Positions 35,153 through 43,998 of a stretch of DNA of 64,000 nucleotides are shown in pieces. The stretch's first letter is position 1; every line of letters starts with the position of its first letter. The stretch is from the NCBI GenBank assembly GCA_029782095.1, contig JAKOVL010000043.1, positions 45,843 to 109,842 on the forward strand, read 5' to 3'. Origin of the DNA: Bacillota bacterium (lineage in GTDB: Bacteria > Bacillota > Dethiobacteria > DTU022). The notes under the pieces were generated by a model. That model searched no databases. It was given only the letters and a program-made list of their open reading frames with translations, and was not told where the DNA came from. The position numbers and the translations under genes were made by a program.

Positions 35153-36493
35153 ATGATCGAGTACGGCAAAGCTTATTTAGAATATGAAAAAATTTATAAT
35201 ACTAAGTATGGCAAATACTATCAGCAGTATCCATACGCCATGTTGCTTTTTAACGCCATATTACGTAATAACGAAAGAAGGGACAAATCATTAGCTATAG
35301 CTACGCTTAATCGGCTGAAAAGTAATGCCAAAAAAGATTTAAAAACCTTGATTCGGCGTTTATTATACTTTACATCTTCAATAATTAATGCAAAACCCTC
35401 CGATAAAATAAGTATTTTGGATAATATGTCGTCTAGATTTAACTACCTGGCCAGTGTACTAGAAGATGTTTGCATAGAGCATAACATCAGAATTGTGAAA
35501 TATCACCAGATCCGAAATTTTAAATGTGACCATTTTAACGCTAGTAATAAGCTTTTGGTTGATCCATTAATTTTTGGGCCTATAACGAGAAAAGTAATAA
35601 ATCGCTTAACTCTTGAGAATATCCATGAAATGTTAAACGATACCGATGTAATGGATCAGCTAAATTCAGAGCTTGAGAGAAATGTTAAAAAACTTAGCAT
35701 TATAATGCATCAAAATAATATCAAGTTAGTGTTGGCAACTGGCGATCTCGGTTATATAAAACAATTTATTTCGTCAGCGGCAAAGACAGCGGGAATACCT
35801 TATTATGTTATGCTGCATGGCTATCCTCATGACGGCAAGTACATTGGCGTGTTGCCGATTAGTTGTGATAAATTGCTTGTATGGAATAATGAGATAAAGG
35901 ATAGATTAACCCAGATACTGCAATTAAGCATGAAACCAGAAGATGCGGAAAAAATAGAAGTTTTCGGCTACCCGGTATATGATTATATGTATATTAATAA
36001 ATTGCAGAGTTGTTACCATGAAAATCCAAACAAAGTTACCTTTATTTCGCAGCCATTTGAAGAGTTAGGGCAAAAAATTAACAGAGATCTATTATATGGC
36101 AAACTAAAAGAATTACAAAAAAAAGGTTTAACCGTTCAAGTAAGGCTACATCCAAAAGAAAGGGATAAAGCTGAAAAATACTATTTAATTAAACAGTACA
36201 ACCTGGATATTTCTAATAGCAGCTTAATCAAAGATCTAATGGAAAGCAGAATTATCCTTGGCTTCAACTCTTCTGTGATGTATGAAGCTGCACTATTAAA
36301 TAAAAGTGTCTATCAAATTAAAGGCTTAAAACAAAATAATCCATACGCGAATATGAAAGAGATAGATATCGATGATATCCCTGAAATAAGTAGAATATGC
36401 AATGATGTTCCTAATGGTGCTGGTGGTTTTTTGATTGATGATTTTAAACAAAAGCTAAAAGCGTTGCTGGCAGAAGTCCAAATCATTGATTAA
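35153..36493 (+). CDS. GT-B-like capsule/surface glycan transferase, weakly recognised
   Basis: The protein (446 residues) has an N-terminal helical region and a GT-B-like second half: YVMLHGYPHDGKYIG, VFGYPVYDYM, VRLHPKERDKAEKY (about residues 326-339) and ILGFNSSVMYEAALLNKSVYQ. This pattern resembles polysialyl- and glycerol-phosphate-transferase-like GT-B proteins that use CMP/CDP-activated donors. It could transfer one of the nonulosonic acids made in the locus (inference). It is strongly AT-rich compared with flanking genes. A separate promoter follows it. Confidence 0.65.
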   Translation: MIEYGKAYLEYEKIYNTKYGKYYQQYPYAMLLFNAILRNNERRDKSLAIATLNRLKSNAKKDLKTLIRRLLYFTSSIINAKPSDKISILDNMSSRFNYLASVLEDVCIEHNIRIVKYHQIRNFKCDHFNASNKLLVDPLIFGPITRKVINRLTLENIHEMLNDTDVMDQLNSELERNVKKLSIIMHQNNIKLVLATGDLGYIKQFISSAAKTAGIPYYVMLHGYPHDGKYIGVLPISCDKLLVWNNEIKDRLTQILQLSMKPEDAEKIEVFGYPVYDYMYINKLQSCYHENPNKVTFISQPFEELGQKINRDLLYGKLKELQKKGLTVQVRLHPKERDKAEKYYLIKQYNLDISNSSLIKDLMESRIILGFNSSVMYEAALLNKSVYQIKGLKQNNPYANMKEIDIDDIPEISRICNDVPNGAGGFLIDDFKQKLKALLAEVQIID

Positions 36494-36574
36494 GCACAAA
36501 CAATAAAAGTATAATCGCCTGCAGCCACTGATTTCAGGATAATAAGAAAGTGTGCTTATTTCCGTACTATATCA

Positions 36575-36603
36575 TTGACACGTATAAAAGAAAGCAATAT
36601 ATT
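36575..36603 (+). promoter_or_regulatory. Strong sigma-A promoter before the UDP-glucuronate epimerase gene
   Basis: A consensus TTGACA (36575-36580), 17-base spacer and TATATT (36598-36603) would start transcription near 36610, 54 bases before the ATG at 36664. It rules out the longer frame start at 36550. Confidence 0.78.
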
Positions 36604-36663
36604 CCATCTCTTAAGGGACGGAAAGCAATAAATTGTCAAAGCCTAAGCTTAAACGGGGGAATC

Positions 36664-37686
36664 ATGAACGAGCAACAAAGACTGTTGGTAACGGGATGCG
36701 CCGGTTTTATTGGGTTTCATGTGGCAAGGAGACTTCTGCAAGAGGGACGTTCGGTAGTCGGGCTGGACAACCTGAATGACTACTACGATACCCGGTTAAA
36801 AGAAGATCGACTAAAAATACTGCAGGGATTTGAACATTTTACTTTCATCAAAGCTCACCTGGAAGATCGCGCCACCTTGTCCAGTTTGTTTAAAACTCAC
36901 CATTTTCATCGCGTGATTCATCTTGCCGCCCAGGCTGGAGTTCGATATAGCGTAAAAAACCCGCATGCTTATGTAGACTCCAACTTGATCGGGTTTATGA
37001 ACATACTGGAAGGCTGCCGCCATTCAGGAATTGAACATTTAATTTACGCCTCTTCCAGCTCTGTCTATGGGGCAAATACTAAAAAGCCATTTTCAGTACA
37101 TGATAATGTAGATCATCCGGTGAGTCTTTATGCGGCAACTAAAAAAGCTAACGAATTAATGGCGCATACTTATAGCCACCTGTATGGATTACCGACAACT
37201 GGCTTGCGCTTTTTTACTGTATATGGACCATGGGGAAGGCCGGACATGGCTCTTTTCATTTTTACTAAATCCATTTTAGAGGGAAAACCTATTAAGATAT
37301 TTAATCATGGTAAAATGAAACGAGATTTTACTTATATTGATGATGTGGTTGAAGGAATTGTCAGACTGATTGATCTTATACCTGTGCCTGATCCGAATTG
37401 GAATAGAGAAACGCCTCATCCGGGAAGAAGTTATGCTCCGTATCGTCTCTATAATATCGGCAACAATAAACCCGAAGATTTAATGTACTTTATTTCGGTT
37501 CTGGAAAAAGTGTTAGGACATAAGGCAAAAAAGGAATTTTTACCGCTGCAGCCAGGTGATGTGATCGAAACCTATGCTGATATAGAGGATTTAACCAGAG
37601 ATACCGGTTTCAGGCCGATTACACCGATAGAAGAAGGGATTGCCAGATTTGTTCAGTGGTATCGGTCTTATTATAATGTAACCTGA
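36664..37686 (+). CDS. UDP-glucuronate 4-epimerase (short-chain dehydrogenase family)
   Basis: This NAD-dependent epimerase interconverts UDP-glucuronate and UDP-galacturonate. The Rossmann motif [14 protein letters not shown] (residues about 9-22), the subfamily signature LDNLNDYYD, the catalytic SSSSVYG and the Y-x3-K pair in YAATKKANE are present. The [15 protein letters not shown] stretch also favours the CapI/LspL type. ATG 36664 follows GGGGGA and lies downstream of the promoter. It leads the pseudaminic acid block but is not itself part of that pathway. Confidence 0.88.
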   Translation: MNEQQRLLVTGCAGFIGFHVARRLLQEGRSVVGLDNLNDYYDTRLKEDRLKILQGFEHFTFIKAHLEDRATLSSLFKTHHFHRVIHLAAQAGVRYSVKNPHAYVDSNLIGFMNILEGCRHSGIEHLIYASSSSVYGANTKKPFSVHDNVDHPVSLYAATKKANELMAHTYSHLYGLPTTGLRFFTVYGPWGRPDMALFIFTKSILEGKPIKIFNHGKMKRDFTYIDDVVEGIVRLIDLIPVPDPNWNRETPHPGRSYAPYRLYNIGNNKPEDLMYFISVLEKVLGHKAKKEFLPLQPGDVIETYADIEDLTRDTGFRPITPIEEGIARFVQWYRSYYNVT

Positions 37687-37693
37687 CAAAAAT

Positions 37694-37720
37694 TTGTTGC
37701 TGCTAAATTTAAAATATAAT
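37694..37720 (+). promoter_or_regulatory. Possible pseB promoter
   Basis: A perfect TATAAT (37715-37720) lies before pseB. The best upstream hexamer, TTGTTG at 37694, has a short 15-base spacer, so strength is doubtful. Confidence 0.35.
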
Positions 37721-37748
37721 GATAGATAAGCTCGGAGGTGTTTGATAC

Positions 37749-38741
37749 TTGTACTTAAATGGCAAATCGGTGCTGATTACAGGTGGTACCGGTTCATTTG
37801 GAAATAAATTTGTTGAAATTGTCCTAAACAAGTTTAAACCTTCACGTGTTATTGTCTTTAGTCGAGATGAATTAAAGCAATACGAAATGAGGCAAAAGTT
37901 TAATAACGATAGACGTCTGCGTTTTTTTATTGGTGACGTCCGGGACAAGGATCGCCTTTACCGGGCTTTTCAGGGTGTAGATATTGTTGTTCACGCGGCT
38001 GCACTGAAACAAATTCCCGCCGCGGAATATAATCCCTTTGAAGTGATTAAAACAAACGTTCTCGGCGCCCAGAATATTATTGAAGCGGCCATTGATTGCG
38101 GTGTGCAAAAGGTCATTGCCTTAAGCACTGATAAAGCGGCCAACCCCATTAATTTGTATGGTGCCACAAAATTATGTTCGGATAAACTTTTTATTGCCGG
38201 AAATTCTTATGTCGGACCTAGAAATACCAGTTTTAGTGTAGTCCGTTATGGCAATGTTGTCGGCAGCAGGGGCAGCGTCATTCCGCTGTTTTTCAAGCAA
38301 AGAGAAAGCGGCAAAATAACTATTACCGATACCCGCATGACCCGGTTCTGGATAACCCTGGAACAAGGGGTGCTGTTTGTGATCAGATGCCTGGAAAAGA
38401 TGTGCCGCGGCGAAATTTTTGTGCCCAAGCTGCCCAGCACCAGGATTACCGACCTGGCTGAGGTTATTGCCCCACACTGTGAAATCGAAATTATCGGTAT
38501 CAGGCCTGGTGAAAAATTGCATGAAGTGATGATTACAGAAGAAGATTCGCGTTGTTCATTTGAATTCGATGATTACTATGTTATTACCCCGCAGTTTCCC
38601 TGGTGGAAAAGAGAGAACTGCAAGGGTGGGAGACCTCTGCCGGAAGGTTTTATCTACAGTAGCGATCGAAACAGCTGGTGGCTTGGTAAGGAAGAGATAG
38701 CAGAGATGCTTGCCCATGCTCTGCCGGAATACCAACTATGA
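37749..38741 (+). CDS. pseB: UDP-N-acetylglucosamine 4,6-dehydratase (5-inverting) PseB
   Basis: PseB performs the first step of pseudaminic acid synthesis, converting UDP-GlcNAc to UDP-2-acetamido-2,6-dideoxy-L-arabino-4-hexulose. Visible are the Rossmann motif ITGGTGSFGNKF, the VIVFSRDELKQYEM segment typical of PseB, the STDKA catalytic motif (Asp-Lys) and the YGATK tyrosine-lysine pair. The length (330) matches PseB rather than the longer retaining enzymes. TTG 37749 follows GGAGGTG. Confidence 0.93.
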   Translation: MYLNGKSVLITGGTGSFGNKFVEIVLNKFKPSRVIVFSRDELKQYEMRQKFNNDRRLRFFIGDVRDKDRLYRAFQGVDIVVHAAALKQIPAAEYNPFEVIKTNVLGAQNIIEAAIDCGVQKVIALSTDKAANPINLYGATKLCSDKLFIAGNSYVGPRNTSFSVVRYGNVVGSRGSVIPLFFKQRESGKITITDTRMTRFWITLEQGVLFVIRCLEKMCRGEIFVPKLPSTRITDLAEVIAPHCEIEIIGIRPGEKLHEVMITEEDSRCSFEFDDYYVITPQFPWWKRENCKGGRPLPEGFIYSSDRNSWWLGKEEIAEMLAHALPEYQL

Positions 38742-38767
38742 TTTAACATGAAACGGGGCGTTTCTGT

Positions 38768-39901
38768 ATGGACTCAATCATACCTTATGGAAAACAGCTT
38801 ATTGATGAGGATGACATAGAGGCTGTGGTTAAAGTGCTGCGCTCGGATTTTTTAACCACGGGCCCCCTCTGCCGGGAGTTTGAAGAAAAGCTGGCCCAAA
38901 AAGTAGGGGCTAAACATGCGGTGGTTTTCAGCTCCGGAACCGCGGCGCTGCATGCCGCTTATTTCGCCGCCGGGCTGGAACCCGGCCAGCAGGTGATCAC
39001 AACACCGATTACATTTGCCGCCACGGCCAATGCCGCCCTTTACCTGGGAGGCGTTCCTGTTTTTGCCGATATTGCTCCTGATTCATTCAACATTGATGTA
39101 ACAAAAATTGAATCAGCCATAACTGCAAAAACAAAAATTATTGCGCCGGTGGATATGGCAGGCATTCCCGTGGACATAGATCCGATCATGCAACTGGCTG
39201 AGAAATACAATTTAGTGGTTGTTGAAGACGCTTGCCATGCGCTGGGTGCGACATATAAAGGTCGCCCTGTGGGCTCGACGGCCCATATGTCCGTTTTCAG
39301 TTTTCACCCGGTTAAAGCAATAACAACCGGGGAAGGAGGAGCGGTTGTCACCAGCAATCCGGATTATTATGAAAGACTGGTTCTATTTAGAAGCCACGGG
39401 ATCGTTAAAAGTCCAGATAAATTGATGCATAAGCATAAGGGGCCATGGTATCAAGAAATGCAGCTCCTGGGGTATAATTACCGGATGACAGATATTCAGT
39501 GTGCCTTAGGTATGAGTCAACTGAAAAAACTTGATGCTTTTGTGCATAGACGTCGAGAAATTGCTGCTCAATACACGCTGGCTTTTCAAGATAACAATGC
39601 TATCGAAATACCCGCTTACAGTGCCGACGTAAATCCTGCTTGGCATCTGTATATCATCAGGCTTAAGGAAGATTTAGACCGGGATAGAGTTTGCTATTAT
39701 TTAAGGGAGCGGGGTATCGGCACTCAGGTGCATTATATACCAGTGTACAGGCACCCTTATTACTCATACCTGGGATATAACCCGGAAGAATACCCGAATG
39801 CAGAAGCTTATTATAGAAGCTGCCTCAGCATCCCCATTTTCCCCGCCTTAACGAACAGTGAAATAGAAAAGGTTATCAATGTTATCAATAGAATCAATTA
39901 G
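38768..39901 (+). CDS. pseC: UDP-4-amino-4,6-dideoxy-N-acetyl-beta-L-altrosamine transaminase PseC
   Basis: PseC transaminates the PseB product with glutamate and PLP. The N-terminal IPYGKQLIDEDDIEAV and the lysine motif FSFHPVKAITTGEGG (about residues 179-193) are diagnostic of PseC within the DegT family; FSSGTAALHAAYF binds PLP phosphate. It lies 26 bases after pseB. Confidence 0.93.
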   Translation: MDSIIPYGKQLIDEDDIEAVVKVLRSDFLTTGPLCREFEEKLAQKVGAKHAVVFSSGTAALHAAYFAAGLEPGQQVITTPITFAATANAALYLGGVPVFADIAPDSFNIDVTKIESAITAKTKIIAPVDMAGIPVDIDPIMQLAEKYNLVVVEDACHALGATYKGRPVGSTAHMSVFSFHPVKAITTGEGGAVVTSNPDYYERLVLFRSHGIVKSPDKLMHKHKGPWYQEMQLLGYNYRMTDIQCALGMSQLKKLDAFVHRRREIAAQYTLAFQDNNAIEIPAYSADVNPAWHLYIIRLKEDLDRDRVCYYLRERGIGTQVHYIPVYRHPYYSYLGYNPEEYPNAEAYYRSCLSIPIFPALTNSEIEKVINVINRIN

Positions 39902-39913
39902 TCAAAAAGACGG

Positions 39914-39943
39914 CTGAAATATCCAATTTGCTTCCGGTATAAT
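39914..39943 (+). promoter_or_regulatory. Possible internal promoter before pseH
   Basis: CTGAAA (39914-39919), an 18-base spacer and a perfect TATAAT (39938-39943) in the 85-base gap ahead of pseH. Confidence 0.4.
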
Positions 39944-39986
39944 CTACTTGAATATTTAAGCAGAAAAAGGGAGGCAGTTTAAAAAG

Positions 39987-40535
39987 TTGATTATTGGCAA
40001 AAGGTTATATTTACGCTGTTTAGACAAGCAAGATATTTACAAAGTAATGAACTGGCGGAATCAACCGCATGTTCATGAGAATATATTCAGCTTTACATTT
40101 ATTAATAGTTATCAGCAAGAGCAGTGGTTTGAAAAGTATGCGCAGGATTCCCGCCAGGAAAGCTTCATGATCGTCCTAAAAGAAACGGAAGAAGAGATCG
40201 GTGTTATCGGTTTATCTTATATCGACTATAAAAATGGAACCGCCGTCTTGAACACAATGATTGGCGAAAAAAGATATTGGGGTAAAGGATATGCTACTGA
40301 AGCTTCAATATATATAATTAATTATGCATTCAATGAACTAAATCTCAACCGGATCACTTCTTTTTTTTATGAGTCGAACAAAGCTATCATTAATAAAAAT
40401 CTTAAGCTTGGCTTTAAGATGGAGGGCAAGTTAAGACAGCTGATTTTCTCAAAAGGCAAGTTCCAGGATGTAGGCGTGATGGGTTTGCTGCGTGAAGATT
40501 GGGTTAAAATACAGGATTCTATCGGTAATCTTTGA
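39987..40535 (+). CDS. pseH: UDP-4-amino-sugar N-acetyltransferase PseH
   Basis: PseH is the GNAT-fold enzyme that acetylates the 4-amino group with acetyl-CoA in the third step of the pseudaminic pathway. The RLYLRCLDKQDI start, MNWRNQPHVHENIFS (typical PseH region), the acetyl-CoA loop RYWGKGYATEA (about residue 93) and the ENNxK-like SNKAIINKNLKLGF segment are seen. TTG 39987 follows GGGAGG. Its 3' end is followed closely by pseG. Confidence 0.9.
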   Translation: MIIGKRLYLRCLDKQDIYKVMNWRNQPHVHENIFSFTFINSYQQEQWFEKYAQDSRQESFMIVLKETEEEIGVIGLSYIDYKNGTAVLNTMIGEKRYWGKGYATEASIYIINYAFNELNLNRITSFFYESNKAIINKNLKLGFKMEGKLRQLIFSKGKFQDVGVMGLLREDWVKIQDSIGNL

Positions 40536-40554
40536 TCTTGGAGGAATGCAGGTA

Positions 40555-41565
40555 TTGTTTACGGTTTTATTCCGGGTGGACTCATCTCCCCAGGTCGGCC
40601 TAGGGCACCTAATGCGCTGTCTTGCCCTGGCCGACGCGCTAAAAAATTATAAAGTTAAATCTTTATTTGTCATCGCCGGGGATGAACTAACTAGTAAAGC
40701 AATTATTTTGAAGCGGAAACACTCAGTCATATTTATTAGTTCACTTTGTACTAACGAAGAATTGGTTTTTCTGAATCGAATAATTGAAAATGAGTCGCCG
40801 GGTGCCGTTGTCCTTGATGGATATAATTTTAATTATGATTATCAAAAAAAATTGAATACAAAAGGCGCCCCGCTGGTATGCCTGGGATGGAGCAGCGATT
40901 ATCGAACAGCTGCCGACCTGGTGGTTAACCAGAATATCTGGGCCTCCCCCGGCTTGTACGCAGGACAGATTCAACCTGGCGCCACACTGCTTTTGGGAAC
41001 TAAGTATGCCCTGCTGCCGCAAGACTATCACCAGCGTACAAAAGAAGTGCGGACAAGCTGCGAACATATTTTAATCACCCTTGGAGGAGGCAAATATAGC
41101 CAGTTGGGTCTGGTTATATATGGAATGCTCCAGGATTTACCATATCGTTTCACCGTTGTGCTGGGACCCTATAGTGAAAAGATCGCCGGCCGGAGTGGTG
41201 GCAATTTAGAAATTCTCAGTGGTATTGATAATTTATATTCTCTTCTCAGGGAGACCGACCTGGCCGTAACCGCAAGCGGCAGCACTGCCTGGGAGCTTTG
41301 CTGCCTTGGTGTGCCATTTATTACTTATATACTAAGCGACAATCAAAAGCAAAACGCTATTGCGTTGAGCGAATATGGAGCATCGATCAATATGGGCTGG
41401 ATTAACCAGTTAGAGCAGGGTAGCCTGAGGGAAACCATAACTTTTTTGGCCAGTAATTATGAGAAGCGGGCCAGTATGGCTCAGAGGGGGCAATCCCTGG
41501 TCGATGGCCTTGGTGCTGATCGGGTGGCAAAAGTTATTGTTGATATTAGTTTAAAGAAAATATAA
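40555..41565 (+). CDS. pseG: UDP-2,4-diacetamido-2,4,6-trideoxy-beta-L-altropyranose hydrolase PseG
   Basis: PseG removes UDP from the fully acetylated altrose intermediate. It has a GT-B-like fold with FRVDSSPQVGLGHLMRCLALA, including the catalytic histidine of the G-x-G-H-x-x-R motif, and the SGSTAWELCCLGVP nucleotide-site motif. TTG 40555 is preferred because GGAGG (40540-40544) lies 10 bases upstream; the ATG at 40546 is only 1 base from it, and the frame start at 40492 overlaps pseH. Confidence 0.92.
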   Translation: MFTVLFRVDSSPQVGLGHLMRCLALADALKNYKVKSLFVIAGDELTSKAIILKRKHSVIFISSLCTNEELVFLNRIIENESPGAVVLDGYNFNYDYQKKLNTKGAPLVCLGWSSDYRTAADLVVNQNIWASPGLYAGQIQPGATLLLGTKYALLPQDYHQRTKEVRTSCEHILITLGGGKYSQLGLVIYGMLQDLPYRFTVVLGPYSEKIAGRSGGNLEILSGIDNLYSLLRETDLAVTASGSTAWELCCLGVPFITYILSDNQKQNAIALSEYGASINMGWINQLEQGSLRETITFLASNYEKRASMAQRGQSLVDGLGADRVAKVIVDISLKKI

Positions 41566-41572
41566 ATATGGG

Positions 41573-42685
41573 GTGTTATTGTTGGGCACCAGGGTTCTTA
41601 TTTTGGGAATTGGCAGCCCCCAGGCCGATGCAATCAATTATTGTCAAAGCAAGAATTACCAGGTTTATGCCTGTGCAGATAGTGAGCGCGGGCTGCAGAG
41701 GGTTAAAGTGGACGGTTTTTGTGAGATTGATATAAAAAATTCCGAAAATGTATATCGCTACGCTCTGTACAATAAGGTTACGCTAATTTATTCAGTGGGG
41801 TCAGAAGTGGCACTGCCTACCATCGCCTCCGTAAGCAAGAAACTGGGTCTCCCTTTTTTTGCTGATTTGCCCTTGATAAATTTATGTCATTATAAACATC
41901 AACTTAGATCCTTTTTAGGGAATGATTTTAGCGGTAATGTGCCATTTTTATCAGCAAGTAATGTTGATGATCTTAAGCTATGGGATATATTTCCGTGCGT
42001 GGTCAAACCGGTAGACAGTCAGGGGCAAAGGGGTTTTTACATATCGCTTACCCGGAGGGAACTTGCCGATTGCTTTAAACGTTCGCTAAACCATTCAGCA
42101 GCAGGAAAGGTAATAATTGAAGAGTATATTGAAGGGCCGGAACTTTCGGTCAACCTTTACTTGGTTGAAGGCCGGATCTCCTTCCTTCAGGTTACAGATA
42201 AGATCGTTTTTGATCAGCACCCTGGCATAGTGAAAGCTCACAGGATACCCTCCAGGGTTATCGACCGGGAAACTAATGCACGCATTTACCGGCTTTGTGA
42301 AGAAATAGTCGATAAAATCGCTTTGAAGAATGGTCCCCTCTATCTCCAAATTAAACTTAAAGATCGCATGCCAAAGCTGATTGAGGCTACGCCAAGATTG
42401 GATGGCTGCCACATATGGCAACTAATCGACGCTTTTTGCGAAGTCAACCTTTTAGAAGCCGCCTTCCAACATTTGCTTGGAAATACAGTGCAATTCAAGC
42501 CTAGAGCTTCATCGAACAACTTAACACTGACATTCATCACAGAAAAACCGGGGGTACGGGTAAAGAAAGCGAAATATCTTCATTCTAAGAACCCGGCTGT
42601 TCAGTGGTATTACGACGAAGGAGAATTAGTAAGGCCTGTAAACGGTCACCGGGAACGCATCGCCCATTTTATTCATCGAGGTTGA
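41573..42685 (+). CDS. ATP-grasp family ligase embedded in the pseudaminic acid genes
   Basis: The protein (370 residues) has an N-terminal Rossmann-like pre-ATP-grasp domain (VLILGIGSPQADAI, YSVGSEVALP) and an ATP-grasp core: VVKPVDSQGQRGF, IEEYIEGPELSVNLYL and a metal site in LIEATPRLDGCHIW. This is carboxylate-amine ligase chemistry. It is not part of the known six-step pathway, yet it lies 7 bases after pseG and before pseI. It may attach an amino acid or other acyl group to the sugar, or make a precursor (inference). The start is GTG 41573, or the nearby TTG at 41582. Confidence 0.8.
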   Translation: MLLLGTRVLILGIGSPQADAINYCQSKNYQVYACADSERGLQRVKVDGFCEIDIKNSENVYRYALYNKVTLIYSVGSEVALPTIASVSKKLGLPFFADLPLINLCHYKHQLRSFLGNDFSGNVPFLSASNVDDLKLWDIFPCVVKPVDSQGQRGFYISLTRRELADCFKRSLNHSAAGKVIIEEYIEGPELSVNLYLVEGRISFLQVTDKIVFDQHPGIVKAHRIPSRVIDRETNARIYRLCEEIVDKIALKNGPLYLQIKLKDRMPKLIEATPRLDGCHIWQLIDAFCEVNLLEAAFQHLLGNTVQFKPRASSNNLTLTFITEKPGVRVKKAKYLHSKNPAVQWYYDEGELVRPVNGHRERIAHFIHRG

Positions 42686-42975
42686 GGATCAACAATAGTG
42701 AAAAAAGCGGAGTCTACAATATTGGCCCAGGTGCTAACATTTCGTACGCAGAACTGGCTATTCTCATTAACCAGGCTTTTATGAATGAAGGAAAGATCAT
42801 TTACCTGAAAAACCAAAATGAAGACAGGGGAACGGGGTTGATGGATATTTCCAGAGCTAAAAAAGAGCTGGGCTTTTTCCCGTGCTGGAATATCAAACAA
42901 GCTTTACTGGATATGAAAAGCATGGCTGGTAAACAAATACCGGTATCAGCAACAACGAAAGGGAGGGTTGATTAA
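42682..42975 (+). pseudogene. C-terminal remnant of an NAD-dependent sugar epimerase/dehydratase
   Basis: In this frame the sequence encodes only the last part (about 97 residues) of a short-chain dehydrogenase/epimerase: SGVYNIGPGANISYAELA, then DISRAKKELGFFPCWNIKQAL, both typical of the C-terminal substrate domain. The Rossmann domain and active site are missing. The homology begins exactly where the ATP-grasp gene stops, with the TTG at 42682 overlapping its stop region. This looks like a recombination or deletion scar, although the frame to the stop is intact and a short protein could still be made. Confidence 0.7.
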
Positions 42976-42977
42976 CA

Positions 42978-43985
42978 ATGAGTATTGAAATTAATGGCAA
43001 GCAAATTGGCGGAACAAACCATGTGTATATTATTGCGGAAGCCGGCTCCAATCATAATGGCCGTTTTGAGGCCGCTTTGAAATTGATCGACATAGCCCAT
43101 GAAGCAGGCGCTGATGCCATTAAGTTTCAAAGTTTCATCGCAGAAAAAATTGTCGCGCGCAATAACCCCTCATATGAAATTTTCAAGCAAAATGAGCTTC
43201 CCCGGGGATGGCACAAAGAACTTTTTGACTACGCGAAAGACAAGGGATTGGATTTCTTGTCCACTCCGTTTGATCTTGATACAGCTGATTTTTTAAAGGA
43301 TTTAGGTGTACCAGCTTTTAAAGTTGCCTCGGGCGATATTACTTATGTACAATTATTAGAACACCTTGGTCGATTGGAACTGCCGGTAATTCTTTCCACG
43401 GGGAAGTCTACACTTGGAGAAATTGAAAAAGCTTTAGAAGCACTCTCAACAGATAAAGTTATTTTACTACACTGTGTTGCCTCCTATCCCGCTGCCTACG
43501 AGGAAATGAATCTTAAAGCAATTACCACCCTTCAAAATGCATTTCCCGGGATACCGGTTGGCTTGTCCGATCACACTCTTGATTATATTTGCGCCCTAGG
43601 CTCCGTGCCGCTGGGGGCGGCTGTAATTGAAAAACATATTACGTACAGCCGTGCCGCGGCAGGTCCGGATCACAGTTTTGCCATGGAAAAAAAAGAATTT
43701 AAGGAGTTTGTGAGCCAGATTAGAAACTTGGAATTGGCTCTTGGGAGAGGGTTTAAAAAACCTACACCTGCTGAGAGCTCCTCGATTACAAGGGGAAGGA
43801 GAAGCATTCATGCGGCAAAACATATCTCCAGGGGGGCTGTGCTTTTAGAGGAAGATTTAAAAGTGGTGCGGCCGGGCGGCGGCATCGAGCCCAAGTATTT
43901 ACCTTGCTTAATCGGAAAAAAAGTAAGAGTGGACCTGGAAAAGGACGACATGCTAACCTGGTCCAGCATAGATTTGAGTAATTAG
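42978..43985 (+). CDS. pseI: Pseudaminic acid synthase PseI (NeuB family)
   Basis: PseI condenses 2,4-diacetamido-2,4,6-trideoxy-L-altrose with phosphoenolpyruvate. It has the full-length NeuB fold: IIAEAGSNHNG, DAIKFQSF, LSTPFDLDTADFL, KVASGDITYVQLL, LLHCVASYP and the SAF domain (GRRSIHAAKHISRGAVL, about residues 270-286). Its length of 335 is standard and it lacks a cupin, in contrast to the synthase at 20313. The substrate is assigned from the adjacent pseB, pseC, pseH and pseG. Confidence 0.92.
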   Translation: MSIEINGKQIGGTNHVYIIAEAGSNHNGRFEAALKLIDIAHEAGADAIKFQSFIAEKIVARNNPSYEIFKQNELPRGWHKELFDYAKDKGLDFLSTPFDLDTADFLKDLGVPAFKVASGDITYVQLLEHLGRLELPVILSTGKSTLGEIEKALEALSTDKVILLHCVASYPAAYEEMNLKAITTLQNAFPGIPVGLSDHTLDYICALGSVPLGAAVIEKHITYSRAAAGPDHSFAMEKKEFKEFVSQIRNLELALGRGFKKPTPAESSSITRGRRSIHAAKHISRGAVLLEEDLKVVRPGGGIEPKYLPCLIGKKVRVDLEKDDMLTWSSIDLSN

Positions 43986-43998
43986 GAGGCAGATCTAA

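Noticed and set aside
36550..36663. 38-codon extension of the UDP-glucuronate epimerase
   Set aside because: A consensus promoter (36575-36603) lies inside it, and the family N-terminus begins at ATG 36664.
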